This document shows, piece after piece, positions 35,100 to 47,350 of a stretch of DNA of 64,000 nucleotides. The notes under the pieces were generated by a model that did no database searches, had not been told where the DNA came from, and saw only the letters and a list, made by a program, of their open reading frames with translations. Location of the stretch: positions 77,212,300-77,276,299 of the forward strand of contig CM026426.1 of the NCBI GenBank assembly GCA_014871385.1. The letters are read 5' to 3'. Position 1 is the first letter of the stretch. Each line of letters starts with the position of its first letter. Made by a program: the position numbers and the translations under genes. This DNA is from Ceratodon purpureus (lineage: Eukaryota; Streptophyta; Bryopsida; Pseudoditrichales; Ditrichaceae).

Positions 35100-36010
35100 T
35101 TACTCTAAGAGTTCCGCGCTATGAACAGAATGTCGCAATACGTAGTCATGGATTTGCGACACCTCCAATTCTGAAAGGGTGTGGTTCGTGCTACGACAGA
35201 GTAGAACCTCGCCTAAGTCCCTCAACTCCTGATCCGGGTCCCATATTCTTCGATTCGTATGGGAATACAGCTGAAAGTATTCAGTGCAGAAACCAAGTGC
35301 GTCGTCCACGACGTAACCCGATGCCATACTCGCCTCCGGCTTGGACCTATCTCGAACATAAGAAGTCAAAACTCCCAAATATCTCTCAGTGCCGTAGCAC
35401 CAACGTCCGTGAACAGGACCGCACATCGCAAGCTCCCTCACTAAGTGGATCACCAAGTGACTCATTACATCAAAAAATTCCGGAGGGAAATTCAATTCAA
35501 CCAGGCACAGTGTTTCTGCGGCAAAAATCTTCAGGTCCTCCATTTCCCTGGTATTTATTACCTTGGAGCATATACGATGGAATAGATCTCCCATGCGGAT
35601 GATAGCCACACGCGGTCCTCTGCCGAGACTGTTTCTGACTGCCACCGGCATAATTTGCTGTATCAAGCAGTGGTGATCGTGGGACTTCAGTCCCGCAAGG
35701 TAGCGCTCTCCCACGTGTTTTGTCAAAGTGGAGCTGTACCCTGTCGGGACACGCGTCTCCAAAATCAATTTAACAAATTCCCTCTTCTCCCGGCTCGAAA
35801 ATACCCAAGGAGCTCGTGGCATCACGTAGTCCCCGACGTCCCCTTCACGACGGAGCCATAAGTGTGGGAATACACCAGACTCCTCTATGTCGCGTCTCTC
35901 GGCAGGTGTATCCTTCTCACGTATGATATGCCTCAAAATATTATTCGAGACATTACGCTTGACGTGCATTACGTCGAGCGTGTGTCGGACAGGCAGTCTC
36001 AATTTCAAAA
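35100..36010 (-). CDS. CACTA transposase, DUF4218-like exon
   Basis: Reading leftwards from about 36010: LPVRHTLDVMHVKRNVSNNI is the end of the Tnp2 region. The DUF4218-like block follows with LTKHVGERYLAGLKSHDHHC, IQQIMPVAVRNSL, LCLVELNFPPEFFDVMSHLV, CGPVHGRWCYGTERYLGVLT and SMASGYVVDDALGFCTEYF. A strong donor GA/GTAAGTG lies at the end of the open stretch near 35100, so the following intron originally led to the DUF4216 exon at 22345. The Gypsy element now occupies that intron. The CACTA 2 counterpart at 58.6-59.5 kb aligns along its length. Frames further right on this strand (36.05-36.29 kb) are not convincing. Confidence 0.8.
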
Positions 36011-36259
36011 AACAACGGACAGTTACTTTCAGGGAATCAGCGTTCTTGCACATGCAAGCCATCGTAATTGAGTGAACTCTAACACTCATATAGCCACTAT
36101 ACACGACACTAGATACAATGCACAAACATACCATTTGCCACTCCGGGTACCACAACCCCTCGAGGAGTACTTGGAGGCCATGCACAGTCGTCTTCCTAGT
36201 CGGACCGCAGTTGTAGAATTTTTGATGGTACAGTGTCCATCGACAAGTCCCATAAAAAC

Positions 36260-38458
36260 AAGCGAAGAAGTGATCAGAGGAGTTACAAACCAACTTTTTT
36301 TAAAGAAACAGTAGCCTCCCATGCAGAAGGTCGCAAAGCAAAGCACTGCATTCCAACAAACCCTCAAGGTAAGATCATCGGCCTATGTACAAAATGGCAT
36401 GGAACATGTAGGTCCATTGCAAAGCGTTTGATAAATTGGAACTATAAATCTTATGCAAAACATCAGGGAGAATGGCAATTACTATGCTTGACAGTTCAGA
36501 GGGAGTTAGACCTTCTCTTTTCCTATAGTCCTACAAATCTCGACCCGGGTTACTTGCCGAAGCACCTTGACGATACAATTGCCCACGATAAAAGCACTTG
36601 GCGAAAATTCTTTTATGAGTTTCAACAGCAACACGAAGAGTGCCCTGCTGCAGCATGGAATACATTGCGGCCTTACTGGGACAGTGAGGAGGGGAGACAA
36701 CAATTCGTTTGCATGAAAGATGTTCGGGCCCTTGCAGCAAGTACACCCTCCCACACTTCATCTGAACATACACAAGCGCCGATGGGGTCTCCCACCCCAT
36801 ATTAGTCTGGCTATATTCCAGATCATGAGGTGCGTACAGTGCATTACCCTACACTTCTCTTTCTCCACGATTAAACTTTGAAGCGTCCCCTTCCACATGT
36901 GCTGACATACTTAGGCAAGTTAAGTTCATATAGGAACATGGTACATGTAATAAAAGGATAATATATGTAGCATTATGGGCAGAGGGGAAGCCACGAAGAC
37001 AACGCTGGAACAAGCAGGGACGATCCAGCTTCACCTCCCGTCCAGGTAACCCTAACCTACAAGTTCTTTTAAATTAAAGGAGTACTACCAAGTCGATGTC
37101 CACTATGAAAATAAGCGAGGAGTATATATTCTTTTCTTCTCCCGTATATAAACCTTACAATCCATTTATTTCAGAACCAATGAACTTACCAGTGGTCTTC
37201 AGTAATGAATATCTGTTGTAATTGGCTTCGCAGATGGAATGGGACGACGGTCTCATGGAGCGCACCACCGAGGTGGCAGACACGTACGTCACAAACAGCT
37301 TTGCGGCATGTGGTGTGGAGCTCCGTCACACAGCCGTCTTCCCTCAGGTACATTCCTTCAATGATTGTCCTGTTCCCCTAAACCCTGCGAATCACAGAGA
37401 ATTTTCATTCAAATTCATACATTCATGTAACCTTGTTTTAAATGTCGCACTGAACAGAGGACCCCGGAGTACACCTTAAATCATGGCATCCGCTTAGAAG
37501 AACATCAACGTGAAGTTGTTTGGAAAAACAACATAGAGGCCACAGTAGAAAGACTGAGCAAGACGCAACAAAACACTATAGAGGTTTTGAACGATATGAA
37601 GCAATTGTTGACCAAGATATCAACAGGTACATTCCTCTCAGGCAATGGCACACCCAATGCGGCCATGGCTGGCACAGAAGATGAATCAAACCCTACACCC
37701 CGGAGTGGAAGCACCAAGCATGGAACAGAGGAGCGAACCGCTTACAGTGCCATGCGAGATTATAGCTCCTCCGGAGGAGCAGTTACGTAGTCCGGCGTCC
37801 ACTGTCGAGTACTACGCTGAACTCGCTGCATTCCACAGAGAAAGCGCAATAGACATAACCAACCCCCTCGACCACCCCACACTTTCGGAGAAGAAGAAGG
37901 CAACGTCTTCTCAAGTGGAAACCGACAACTTGGCAGATTTTGGAGGAGGAGGTTTCTCTGATAAACCCGGACTTCATGACCCAACCGCCTGCAAAGGCCA
38001 CACGATCGCACAAGACAGTGCAACAAAAGAAGCACGTCGTACCAAAGAAATACTTAAAGACAAAAGGCCCTCTCCACCAAGTACCTCCTGTTGCAAGACC
38101 CTCCATTGGGCGTATTAACCCCCGTGGCCGAACAGATCACCCAGTGGCTTGCAACAAGCCTTGCTGGATTCTTCACCCAGATGTGCCGGGCCTTCCCGTT
38201 GCTTACGGCAAAAGCGGCATCAGCTGGAAATCTACTCGGAAGAATCAGTTCTATACTCCATGCAACTTGGGTCAAAAGATGGTGCAGGCCCATCATGTGT
38301 ACGATCCTTCTGTACCATTAATGTTTTGTGAGCTAGAGCGCCAACCATTTCGCACTCTGGTCGAAGCGAACGTGCTTCAAGGAAACTCTCCAGTATACGT
38401 CAAGTGGGCGCACTACATGTTGGTCCGTGATCTCGAACAAGACGACATCACAAAGTAA
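36260..38458 (+). CDS. CACTA accessory (TnpA-like) gene, En/Spm Ptta-type
   Basis: Plus-strand gene divergent from the transposase. Exon to 36829: WHGTCRSIAKRLINWNYKSY, ELDLLF, TWRKFFYEFQQQHEECP and WNTLRPYWDSEEGRQQF recall the plant En/Spm (Ptta) transposase domain. Exons 36971-37045 (HYGQRGSHEDNAG) and 37234-37347 (MEWDDGLMERTTEVADTYV), and one from 37458, join in frame by GT-AG sites, the last giving a coiled coil around KNNIEATVERLSKTQQ. The end (37940-38458) has GRTDHPVACNKPCWILHPDV, VAYGKSGISW and VKWAHYMLVRDLEQDD, like a C-terminal domain found in such proteins. An in-frame TAG at 36803 precedes the first donor. Splicing between 37626 and 37940 is unresolved. Its likely role is DNA binding at the element ends. 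Confidence 0.6.
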
Positions 38459-40440
38459 TTCATAAGACATTTTTGAACTTTACCATGGGGGGCTTCGGTT
38501 CTGCAATTGCAATGCGGCGGACGAGGTACTACTCGTATTCAGAGGATGGTGGTCTTCGGTTTCTGCCTGCTGTATGTCCGATGCCACAATTCCGCAGAGG
38601 AGTCGAGGAACTACAACAAGGTCTGTCAGGGTTTTTTTTTCGATTCTAGGGTGTATGTACGGATAGGATTGCGTCGTAAACTGCTCATCAGAATTCAGAG
38701 TTCTGTGTTGTAATGTACAACCCCTCGGACTGATTTGTTCGTTCCAAAATAATTCTGAATAACTCTATTTCATCGATTCACTGCGTTTCTGTCGTAGTCG
38801 GTGCGAGTCTGTACCCTAATTGGCCCGAACAATGATTGGGAACCTATTAAAAGCAATCCAAATTTCAAATCCTCGAATACAAAATTCAAGACGGTAACCC
38901 TAATTTAATTAATGCAGAACTATGTATACCCTATAATTAGGACGGTCTATTCTGAATCCTAGCATTCCGGAGAATGTAATCTGCGCAAGAATAGGTTACT
39001 GGAATCGATAAAGTAAACCCTAAACCAGTGCCCACGAACTGATTTACAATTTACATTTACAATTTTACAATTTATATTTCGGGATTTTTACGATTCACAT
39101 AACCTCCGGACGTCTAAAGGGTATCACTAGACGGGTATGTGAAACCAGGTATATAACACATTTGACGGGTATCTATCTTAGAACCGGATTCTACACTCAA
39201 AAAGAATCTAGAGCGGGTACAGAATACTTCCCCAGGGTATCAATGAATTTGCTTCAATTGGTTCTGACCGCGGACTTCGACTGAGATAATGCACATCAAC
39301 CCGGATATACGAAGATGCTAAACCCAAATAAGGGAAAATCACGCGGCCAATTACAGTTCACCGGTAACGTGAGGCCTGACTTGTCAACGGACACTAGGTT
39401 GGACGGCTTTAGCAAGTGCAGTTTGTGAGCAGAACCAGTCCTCAATAAGCCATTCGGTTAAACTTGGCCTGCCCAACTCCACATAACACCAAAGGAGTCC
39501 ACCTGTGTGGACTGGCCAAAACTTCGTGGACTCTACCGTGGAACTGACTGTGGAAAGAGGCACGCATTCTACTAGTGTCGTCAATGCATGCTCTGTTTCT
39601 TTGGTCGTTTTGTCCATCCCAAATACTCGTCGGATCAGCTCAATTGGCATCTAATTTCCATGTTTGTCGCCAAGATCCGCGTTTCTCCACATGCAGCCAC
39701 TGCAGAAGTTCCGATGGTACATCCAAAACTCACCGGAAAACGCCGTGCACACTGATGCAGATAGAGATCCATGCATTACAAATCTACGAAAGTATGTTTC
39801 AAAGCATTATGTTCATGTCTTCGAGATTTTCTCATCATGTCCGCAGCATCCACCGATTTGGCCATTTCAAAATCTACCAGAACGAACCCTAAGACATAAC
39901 TCTGCCACCTCAGAACACCACGTCGGACCAACATTGGCGCCACGTCTAGCGCTCTTGATGGTTCCAAGAGTTTTCAGTGGATGACTCCAACACTCTCTTG
40001 GTTACAATAATCCGGCCCCAATTTCCAGGTCGCCTCTTGATTGCAACACCTTTCACTTGTTTTCATCTTGATGGCAGGGGGGTTTCCTTGTAGTGCGTGA
40101 AATACCTATCTGAGAAGAGAATACTCGGGACATAGCTTAGACAATTGCAACTGCTTAAAAATCCGGCAGTAATCTGATCATTGGCGACAACCAGCCAAAC
40201 TAAGCTGCCAGCGTTGAGAGCATGAATAAATCATGCATAAACAGGTGATCAATCACTACAAAAATGAAAAGTGGATGAATTAAGCAAACCTTAGCTACAC
40301 ATGCTGAAGAATTCTATTTGATGGAGGATTTGCACGAGCGCCATCCTTTCTCATACACCAATGAAAAAACAAGAGAGGTAATCTGAACGTAGAGACTGCC
40401 AATTGAAATTTGAAGTCCTACCGCAGCAGCTCCTAATCAG
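38459..40440. other. No gene recognised
   Basis: Mixed AT-rich sequence between the accessory gene and the right end of CACTA 1. CACTACAAAAA, a classic CACTA terminus, occurs at 40254 but has no partner that I found. Short frames at 39.38-39.98 kb on both strands resemble nothing known. Confidence 0.4.
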
Positions 40441-40446
40441 AGTAAG

Positions 40447-40662
40447 GCAGCTTGAGAGGGTAGCTTGTACGTGAGCGCAGAGCACAGAGCGGAGAGCGGT
40501 GAGCGCAGATTTGGAGAGCGGAGAGCACAGAATGAGGGACAGAACCTTAAAATAGCACTTTTTTTACTAAAAATAAATTATAAAATTAGAAGATTCGAAT
40601 ATTCTTAATTTATTTTTGGAAATTTACTAATTTTAGTAATCTAATTGACCCTATAACCGTGG
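40447..40662 (+). repeat. CACTA-type end: subterminal repeats and terminal motif
   Basis: Tandem GAGAGCGGAGAGC and GAGCGCAGAGC motifs at 40470-40535, an AT-rich stretch, then GACCCTATAACCGTGG (40647-40662). The whole block is inverted at 57180-57309. Terminal repeat plus subterminal motifs is the layout of En/Spm ends. Confidence 0.65.
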
Positions 40663-41300
40663 ACTAATTACAGTATTTTCATTGAATTTGTAGTTCGTTT
40701 TCTCTTTTCTTGGTGATTAATTTTTTAACGTGCACCAATTACTATGCTCCAGCTCCTCCTTACTAGTTCAGGCATACAGTAATTCCAATTATCTCCTTAA
40801 ATTTATATGCAAATTACTACTTAAAATGTATTGGTATTGAACCTCTGAACAGGGATCAAGTAACATTTAATTTCGTAACATTTTCTTAACATTGCTAGAA
40901 TTCATCCACCATAGTCTACATGCCTTTCTCCTTTTTATTATTTTTTTTTTTTTTTTTGATATTTGTCTTGTATTTTTTATTAATTTTCTTTATTCTATCT
41001 ATCTTGTGAGAGGGGTCAAAAGCCTCCTTTCATTTAATTCTCTCCTTCATTTTATTTTCACAATCATTTTATTTTCACATTCAATTTGTTAATTTCCTTC
41101 ATTTTATTTTCAACCTTCATTTTAAGTATTGCTATTCTTTTCTTTAATCTTTTTAATTTCGATTTATATAATTTGTTTTTTTTTTGGTTTTTTAAATTTT
41201 TTTGCATTCTTTATTTTAAAAAAAAAAAATTAAATGCAAAATGATCTCTGCTAAACCTTCATCTTTTTCCATTCGGTTTAGGAGGATGACAACTTTTAAA
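40663..41300. other. AT-rich spacer, no gene
   Basis: Contains T-runs near 40940 and 41176 and an A-run near 41220. Nothing coding was recognised. Confidence 0.5.
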
Positions 41301-41432
41301 TGAATGAATGGCCGATTTTCAAGGGCGCCAAGCATCTTCTTCACGGATATTTAAGATAAGAGTAGGGAATGTCTCTTCCTCTTTTGTGTTGGTGTTATGT
41401 GAAGCTCTTTTCCGTAGTGCGGGACAGCAGCT

Positions 41433-41750
41433 ATGGAAGACGTCAGAGATATTGTTGTTTCACTTGCTGACGATGTTTGTCCATTTCAGCCATATGTTGA
41501 GGTGGAGGACGAAGAAGAGGTGATGGCCAACAGCCAAGGGCGTCATTCGACAACGGATGTTGACGTACAACCGGATGTAAGAGCTGACCCTCCACGTTCA
41601 GAAAGTTCGGATGATATCAGAGTGCTAGAGAAGGACGCAGATGTGCCTTTGCAACCACATGCATACTCGAAGGTTGGAAAGATCCCAAGGGGAACCTATT
41701 CCAGGGAATCAGTGAATCGGAGGCGGGGAGGTGGGCCATTGCTGAAATGA
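41433..41750 (+). CDS. Small acidic hypothetical protein
   Basis: ATG at 41433 (MEDVRDIVVSLADDV) opens 105 codons. The product is acidic (EVEDEEEVM), with a short basic end RRRGGG. An AATAAA lies downstream at about 41917, at a plausible distance for polyadenylation. No domain was recognised. It may be the last exon of a longer transcript, because an overlapping frame begins upstream at 41308. There is no independent support for translation. Confidence 0.3.
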   Translation: MEDVRDIVVSLADDVCPFQPYVEVEDEEEVMANSQGRHSTTDVDVQPDVRADPPRSESSDDIRVLEKDADVPLQPHAYSKVGKIPRGTYSRESVNRRRGGGPLLK

Positions 41751-42139
41751 TCATACCAAGGACATTTGCCAAGTGTGGGAACGAAAGTGAATGCGAATGT
41801 AGTTTGTCTTGTAGTACAGTCAGCGGCTGCCAGTCCTGCTGATAGTGTAGTGGGCAACCCTAAACGTGTTAGGTTCGAAGATTGAGACATCTAATAACAA
41901 GAATATGTTTGCCTTAATAAAGGGTACATGTCAGGGGATACGAGGTACATAGTGCACTTCTTCAAGATAGAATGTATTGAAATAGAATGCAATCAATGTG
42001 AACGACAAAGCCTTTAATATAATGATAAAGTCAATACAGCTTCTCAATAGCTGACTTAGTATATGGTATATTACTAAAATCATTCACTACGTGACAAATG
42101 GCCATTGTGGAAATGGCAGTTCTAAAGTAGGAGGGCTAC

Positions 42140-45100
42140 CTACTTCTTCGCCAAGGGGTGACGCAAGATTCCACTCTCTAAGAGTAGCTTGACCTCGTTG
42201 AAGCTGAAGGTAGGCACATGGATGAAAAGCTCCGCTTCGGGATCACGGTTGCAGACCTTCAAGAGTATGTAGTATAGGTGCTTACAATACGTGAACAAAG
42301 TCTTGCCACGGAACGTAGTCATCGTCTTCTTGAATGCTGGGCAAGTGCAACCAGGGTAAGAACTGATGGTAATCTGGTACCGCGTGATGTGTGGAGCAAC
42401 GCCCGAATCCAGCCCAATGATGCAACCGTGGCCCGGCTCAGGTATCATGGTGACGGAACGGAGGCGCGCTTTAAGAGACTCGGAGGAGCCCATGGAGAGT
42501 CGCTGCGCTTGATTGGGACGAGTGGCAGTGCGCTTCACCATCTTGCCGTCTCTCTTGCCTGGGTAGCGGTCAGCGTCTGCAGGGACTGGCACCGAGCTGA
42601 GATTTGCAGGAGGCGGGGCAGAAGAGAACAGGCGTCTTGAGGAGACCGGCTTCTTCGGCGGAAGTTGAAAGCCCGCTGCTTCGAGGGCTAGAATCTCAGT
42701 CAGTTTTAGGTTAGTACCTAGTTTCACTGGCCAGACCTCTAGAATGGAGGGGAATTCCTGGTCCTTTGAGTAGTGTGCTACCCACTTGCGCTTAGAGCCT
42801 TTCACGCAGCGCTCAATATCGTTGGAGCAGAAGAAGAACTCAGTCTTCTCGACTAGGTTCCTGCGATAGTTAGTCCAGAGCCCAGTGTAGGTCGGTGCAG
42901 CTGTGCAATGGGGCCCTCTGACAATTCTCTCAGTGCACTTCTTCTTCGTTTCAGCTCTTTGGGCCCAGCAGCACTTCGCAGAAAGTTTGTGTAGTCTCGA
43001 AATGTGCCACTCCTTCACGTCCACCTTGGTTTCTTCAACCGCGTTGACATGGCGAATGCCGCCCTTGTTCACAGGTGAAGGTAAAGGGGAATGAACTTCC
43101 TGGGCAGGAGGTTGCGTACATTGTACCTCGGTGTCGTGTTCGGAGTCGTCTTCCACAATGACGGGCATCTGCATAGGGCGAGCCCTGACGGCACGTCTCG
43201 GGCCTCTTGGGCGTGAGAAGTTTGTCTTGTCCGGGCGATGAGACTCCTCGTCAGCTCCGATAAGGACGTCGGCTTATCGCTTCTGTGAACCGAAGACTTC
43301 CGCTCCATGCATGATAGGCTGACGGGTGCAGAACTCATCCGCGCCTGACATATCGAGCATGGGCTTGTCGAGCAGTGTAGGATTTCCCCATTTCTTCGTG
43401 TTGCGTTCAGCCATCCGGAGCCTGAGTTCCTTCTTGGACGGTCATGTTCCGCCGACGTCACCTTTGAGGAACTGGTAGTAGTTAACAACCTGTAGAAAAG
43501 CCCGAACGAAATCGTCCACGGTAGCAACGTACAGGTCGTTCCCATTGTTTCCTGAAGCTTGGAGCCACTTGTTGTGAACTGTTTCGGCGAGGTTACAGGT
43601 GGGCATCTCTGTGAGTTCTTCTTTCGTGAATTTCTGCAGATTTGACAGTAGGTGCCGTTAGATTCACGGATTAGAGTTTTGTAGGTTAGGGCTAGGAAAG
43701 CACTATCAAAAACATCAAAACATAGTGCAGAAATCATACCGTGGTCATGAATCCCCCCCACTGGCGGAAGCGGTGGTGCCAGAATGACAGCCACTGATCG
43801 GGTTTGATGAGCCCGCTCTCGCCAACGACCCCAGTGGATGCCCACCATGCTCGCAACACGTGGTACAGAGTTTCCGCCTCTGCCATGCTGGTCGCATTCT
43901 TGTACTGAGTGCACATCTTCTTGTGCTGTTCCCAAAGTTCTTCGGGGAAGTGCTTCTGCGTATACGCCACCATTTTTGAGTCCAGTGGAACAAGCACGAC
44001 CTCTCCCGGTCCTCCATTGGGTCCTCTTTGTTGCCATTGCCGTAAAGGATTCGCACTGCATTCCAATTCGCCTGTGCGTTATCCGCCATGAACCCCTTGA
44101 AGTTCGGCGCTGCAACGCCATTGATCTCCATGACCAGGTTCAGGTTTTTCCAGAAGACGAGCTGCGCCTCCGTGTCCTCGGATCGCATGTCGCAAGTGGC
44201 GATTGTCATCACGCGGCAGTAGGTGGCGTCGTACACATGGCACGCCATCGTCGACCAATCTTTGACGCATTTTACATGGTCGAACATGATCCATGCGTTC
44301 TCCAAATCGCCACCAGCTTGCATACGGCTGACCAAGTCGACACCACTTCCCGGCCCGACCTCCGACATCTTGAAAACAAAGACTTTGTCACGCATAGATC
44401 CCTGACCAGGAAACCTATTCTCCTGGACATACGCCCAGAGACTGTTACCACGGAGCTTGGTGATACCGTCCATGATTCCGTACCTTTTGAATTTTTTGAA
44501 GGTGGCGACTTTGTTGCGGATGTTTGGTGACGCCATGTCTTTGCAACAATCCAGAACAGGAACCAGCTCCTCCATCGTCAGCTTCCTCGGTGGTGCATCC
44601 TCGGGCTGTAGCAGGTAGCTCCCGATGAGGAGTTTGCTCGCCTCCAGGACAACGGCGCTCTTTGTTGCTTTGTTGTTCATCTCTACCTGCTCTTCTATTA
44701 AGCTACTAATCTCTGCTTTAGAGTCTCTGTAGTCTCCTACTTTCTCAGGATGATCATGTGTTCCTATGTGAATACAAGCTCTAGTCTGATTCGGTTTGCC
44801 CACAACGTAATAAATCTTAGCCTCGCATGTAGCTACACATGATGGAGGTTCTTTACATACCTTGCACACTAGCGTGGAGTCAGATGGAGGAGACTGATCC
44901 ATGAGAAAAGCTTGCAGGGTACAGCCTTCGAACTCAGTCTCGTTAACCTCGAAGATCTTGGGAACACGCTTGAGGAAGTCACACTCCTCGTTCCTGCAAC
45001 GCAGCCATCCGACGCAGGTGGAACTTCGAAAAGAGAGTCCGAAGTCGTTTTTGATGTTTGTTGTGATGGTCTTGGTCCACAAGTGTCCGTCGTATCGTTT

Positions 45101-45817
45101 GTCCATTCCCTGCATTGACTTGGCGGCGAGCTTAGAGGAACCTGCAGCAGCTGAGGGCAACTCAAAAAGAACTGGACCATCAAACTTCGCAGGCAAGTAC
45201 TCTACTCTCTCGTGTCTAATAGTGGAATAGTCTATCTTCTTCAAAATGTTTTTGGACCCACGCGTCTTAGCATGACCCACGCGTCTTGGAACAATGCTAA
45301 CTGTGACCTGGGACAATGGAGGAGACACATTGGAAGGAGGAGCATCTGCGTGGACCTTAGGCACCAACTTGACGGGACTGACTTCGTCATCAGAAGAGAG
45401 AGATATGACGGTCGGAGGAGGTTTCTCTACATCTGAAGTCTCGGTACCAGGCTCGACTTTGACTTTGACATCACGAGGTAAGGGAGTCTGAATTGTGCAA
45501 GTAGAAGAGCGACGGGGGGTGAGGATCTCAGTGGATGCAGCCATAAGAGAATCAGTAAGACCATAGACTCTATAGGATCCAGGGAGGAGTCTCCACTGCA
45601 ACATGTTGTTCTCATCTCTCACTGAAGGTTGCCCGACGGTGTGGGTAACCTCGGCAGTAACGTCATCAAACATCTCCTCCTCTATACTGATGGAATCCTC
45701 ACGAAAATGGAATCTGAGACTGAGGCGAAGCGAGGACACCGTAGCTAGACCATCGTCATCTACGCGAAACCTAAGAGGGATGCCCATGCCTTGGGCATAC
45801 AGACAGACCATCCCCAT
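42140..45817 (-). pseudogene. MULE-type transposase with SWIM finger
   Basis: ATG at 45817. The N-terminal 230 residues are disordered. A Cys-rich block follows with GWLRCRNEECDFLKR and CKVCKEPPSC...C (about 45020-44810), a WRKY/GCM-like DNA-binding layout. The DDE-type core is at 44310-44030 (CHVYDATYCRVMTIATCDM, FKGFMADNAQANWNAVRILY, CLFHW). An exon ends at 43740 (donor CG/GTATGA) and the next begins at 43635 (TGCAG/AAATTC), a 104-base intron. The C-terminus carries CTCPAF...YCKH near 42340-42280, the CxCx(n)CxH SWIM pattern of Mutator-like transposases. Damage: a frame change near 44000 just after CLFHW, and internal TGA and TAA codons at 43.2-43.5 kb. No long terminal inverted repeats were found. 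Confidence 0.75.
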
Positions 45818-45929
45818 GTTTGCAGGCTATTCAATGATAGTAGTGGAAGAAGGGAGAAGAGTGAGTGTACTAGCGAAGCAGTATCGCGAGAGCAAAATGA
45901 GAGGAATGATGCATCGCTTTTGACCATTT

Positions 45930-46345
45930 TATTCTAGTGGGAAATTTCATGAGGACGACTAGGTAATGATTCATTCTGTTACATAACGAATGTATGATTT
46001 AAGAGAGACGGCGCTAACTAATAAGAATGTTGCTTTTTGCGAGCCCAAATTAACAGCATAGGAGTTTTTAGAACTACGCATTTAATATTTGAATCGTGGA
46101 ACCGATTCTATTCGATGTAAAGTTTGGTGAGATTAGAGTGAGCCGTCAGTTGCCTCTATATTTAATACAAGTATTCCAGTGCTTAATTCAAATCTTTTAG
46201 TATTTTGTGGCCTCGGTTTATTCTCTTCCAATATAGATTGATCTCATCAGCTTTAATTCATAATGCATTTATTTATAGTTTTCATTAATTTAAGTAGGTT
46301 CATAATAAGCTAAGTATTTAGGGCTGAGTCAGAAGGGTTGAAGGT
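45930..46345. other. Spacer, no gene
   Basis: AT-rich sequence between the divergent MULE start and the promoter of the next plus-strand unit. Confidence 0.5.
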
Positions 46346-46350
46346 CAGGG

Positions 46351-46358
46351 ATATATAA
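46351..46358 (+). promoter_or_regulatory. TATA box
   Basis: ATATATAA about 65 bases upstream of the ATG at 46420, spaced well for a transcription start near 46385. Confidence 0.5.
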
Positions 46359-46419
46359 GAAGAAGGGAAGGAAGGAGGAGAGCTATATAGTGTGGAGGGT
46401 TCTCTCGTTAGTTAGACAC

Positions 46420-46851
46420 ATGAAGCAGAGTGGGGGGTCAACTCCCTCCACTTTTGTCACTCCAAAACCTAGAAGAAAAGCATATAGTACAGATTTTACG
46501 AATAGGAGAGCGAGGAAGAGGAGAGAATCACGTAGGAAGTCGAAGTCGGAAGGCAACCTCTTGAGTGCACCTCTGAAGGTTCGAGGAGCTGGGCTGCCTT
46601 TAGCAATTAAATTTTGTAGCATCCGTAATATCATTCTAGAGTCTTTAGTGGAAATAAAAGAGGAGGTTTTAGATGTCACCGATCAGGACCATGGTGGAGT
46701 AAACATGGACGATAAAAGTAATCAGATGACGGAAGATTTAGGGTTTAATTCTTTAGAGACACCACAGTCTCCGCAGCCTTCGTTTGGCTTAAATGAGTCA
46801 CTTCCAGAAAAGAGAGCTGTAGGATCCACAGAGGATCAACTCTCTCCTGAA
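46420..46851 (+). CDS. First exon of a basic/acidic unknown protein
   Basis: The ATG at 46420 has a TATA box upstream. The encoded 144 residues start basic (RRKAYSTDFTNRRARKRRESRRK, read in two overlapping parts 46480-46550) and turn acidic. The exon ends GAA/GTAAGT in phase 0 at 46851. The next phase-0 acceptor that I can support is at 51016, so it could be an alternative first exon of the 47351-51615 gene, skipping the exon and satellite between. No domain was recognised. Confidence 0.45.
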
Positions 46852-47256
46852 GTAAGTTACTGACCTTCGTTTTATTCTTGAATGTTTATTGTTCAATTTT
46901 AGAGGTGATGGCTTTAATTCTCTTGTTATTTATTGCTTTGATACTTATAGTTGTTACTGATGACCTTTACAGTGTTTTATGAGTTGCGAATTCTTAGACA
47001 TTTTTTAACGTACTTCTCATACAGTAAAATTTGGAATTTTTCTTGGTAGTTAAGCTAACTTGGTTCTTCTGAGGAAGTGGACCGAGGGAGGGGGTTCTAG
47101 GTTTGCCAAACAAAGTGGAGGATTGAGAGAAGAATTAAGTGGAGAAGAAGCAGAAAAAGGATCGGGAGAGTGGCGAGGAGGAGCTGCGAGAGCCAGGCGA
47201 GCAATTATGGAAGAAGGGGAGGCCGTGGATTGAGCTCTTGCGGCCCGTGGAGGTCG

Positions 47257-47265
47257 TATAAAAAG
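47257..47265 (+). promoter_or_regulatory. TATA box
   Basis: TATAAAAAG about 94 bases before the ATG at 47351. Confidence 0.55.
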
Positions 47266-47350
47266 TGGCAAAAGAGGAGGGGGGCGTAATGCAGGTGGTG
47301 CTGGGCGCAGAACAGGGCGGAGAAGGAAATTTGAAGTCTAGGGGTTGGAG

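Larger units (their letters stand above)
21599..40662 (-). mobile_element. CACTA (En/Spm-like) transposon 1, split by a Gypsy insertion
   Basis: Minus-strand transposase exons with DUF4218-like (35.1-36.0 kb) and DUF4216-like (21.6-22.35 kb) regions lie on either side of the Gypsy element at 22470-34979. A plus-strand accessory gene (36.3-38.5 kb) with an En/Spm (Ptta) domain follows. The right end is taken as the CCACGG-type terminus near 40662, preceded by GAGAGCGGAGAGC subterminal repeats. The left end was not found and may lie left of 21.6 kb. The Tnp2 part of the transposase is missing or beyond recognition. Confidence 0.55.

Noticed and set aside
35655-36071. Plus-strand frames at 35.6-36.1 kb
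   Set aside because: Antisense to the well-supported DUF4218-like exon.
36050-36293. Upstream extension of the CACTA 1 DUF4218 exon
   Set aside because: The residues do not resemble Tnp2 and overlap the divergent accessory gene; a splice acceptor near 36010 is more likely.
40254-40264. CACTACAAAAA as the right terminus of CACTA 1
   Set aside because: The sequence is a textbook CACTA end, but no inverted partner or target duplication was found, whereas the CCACGG-type end nearby has a matching inverse at 57180.
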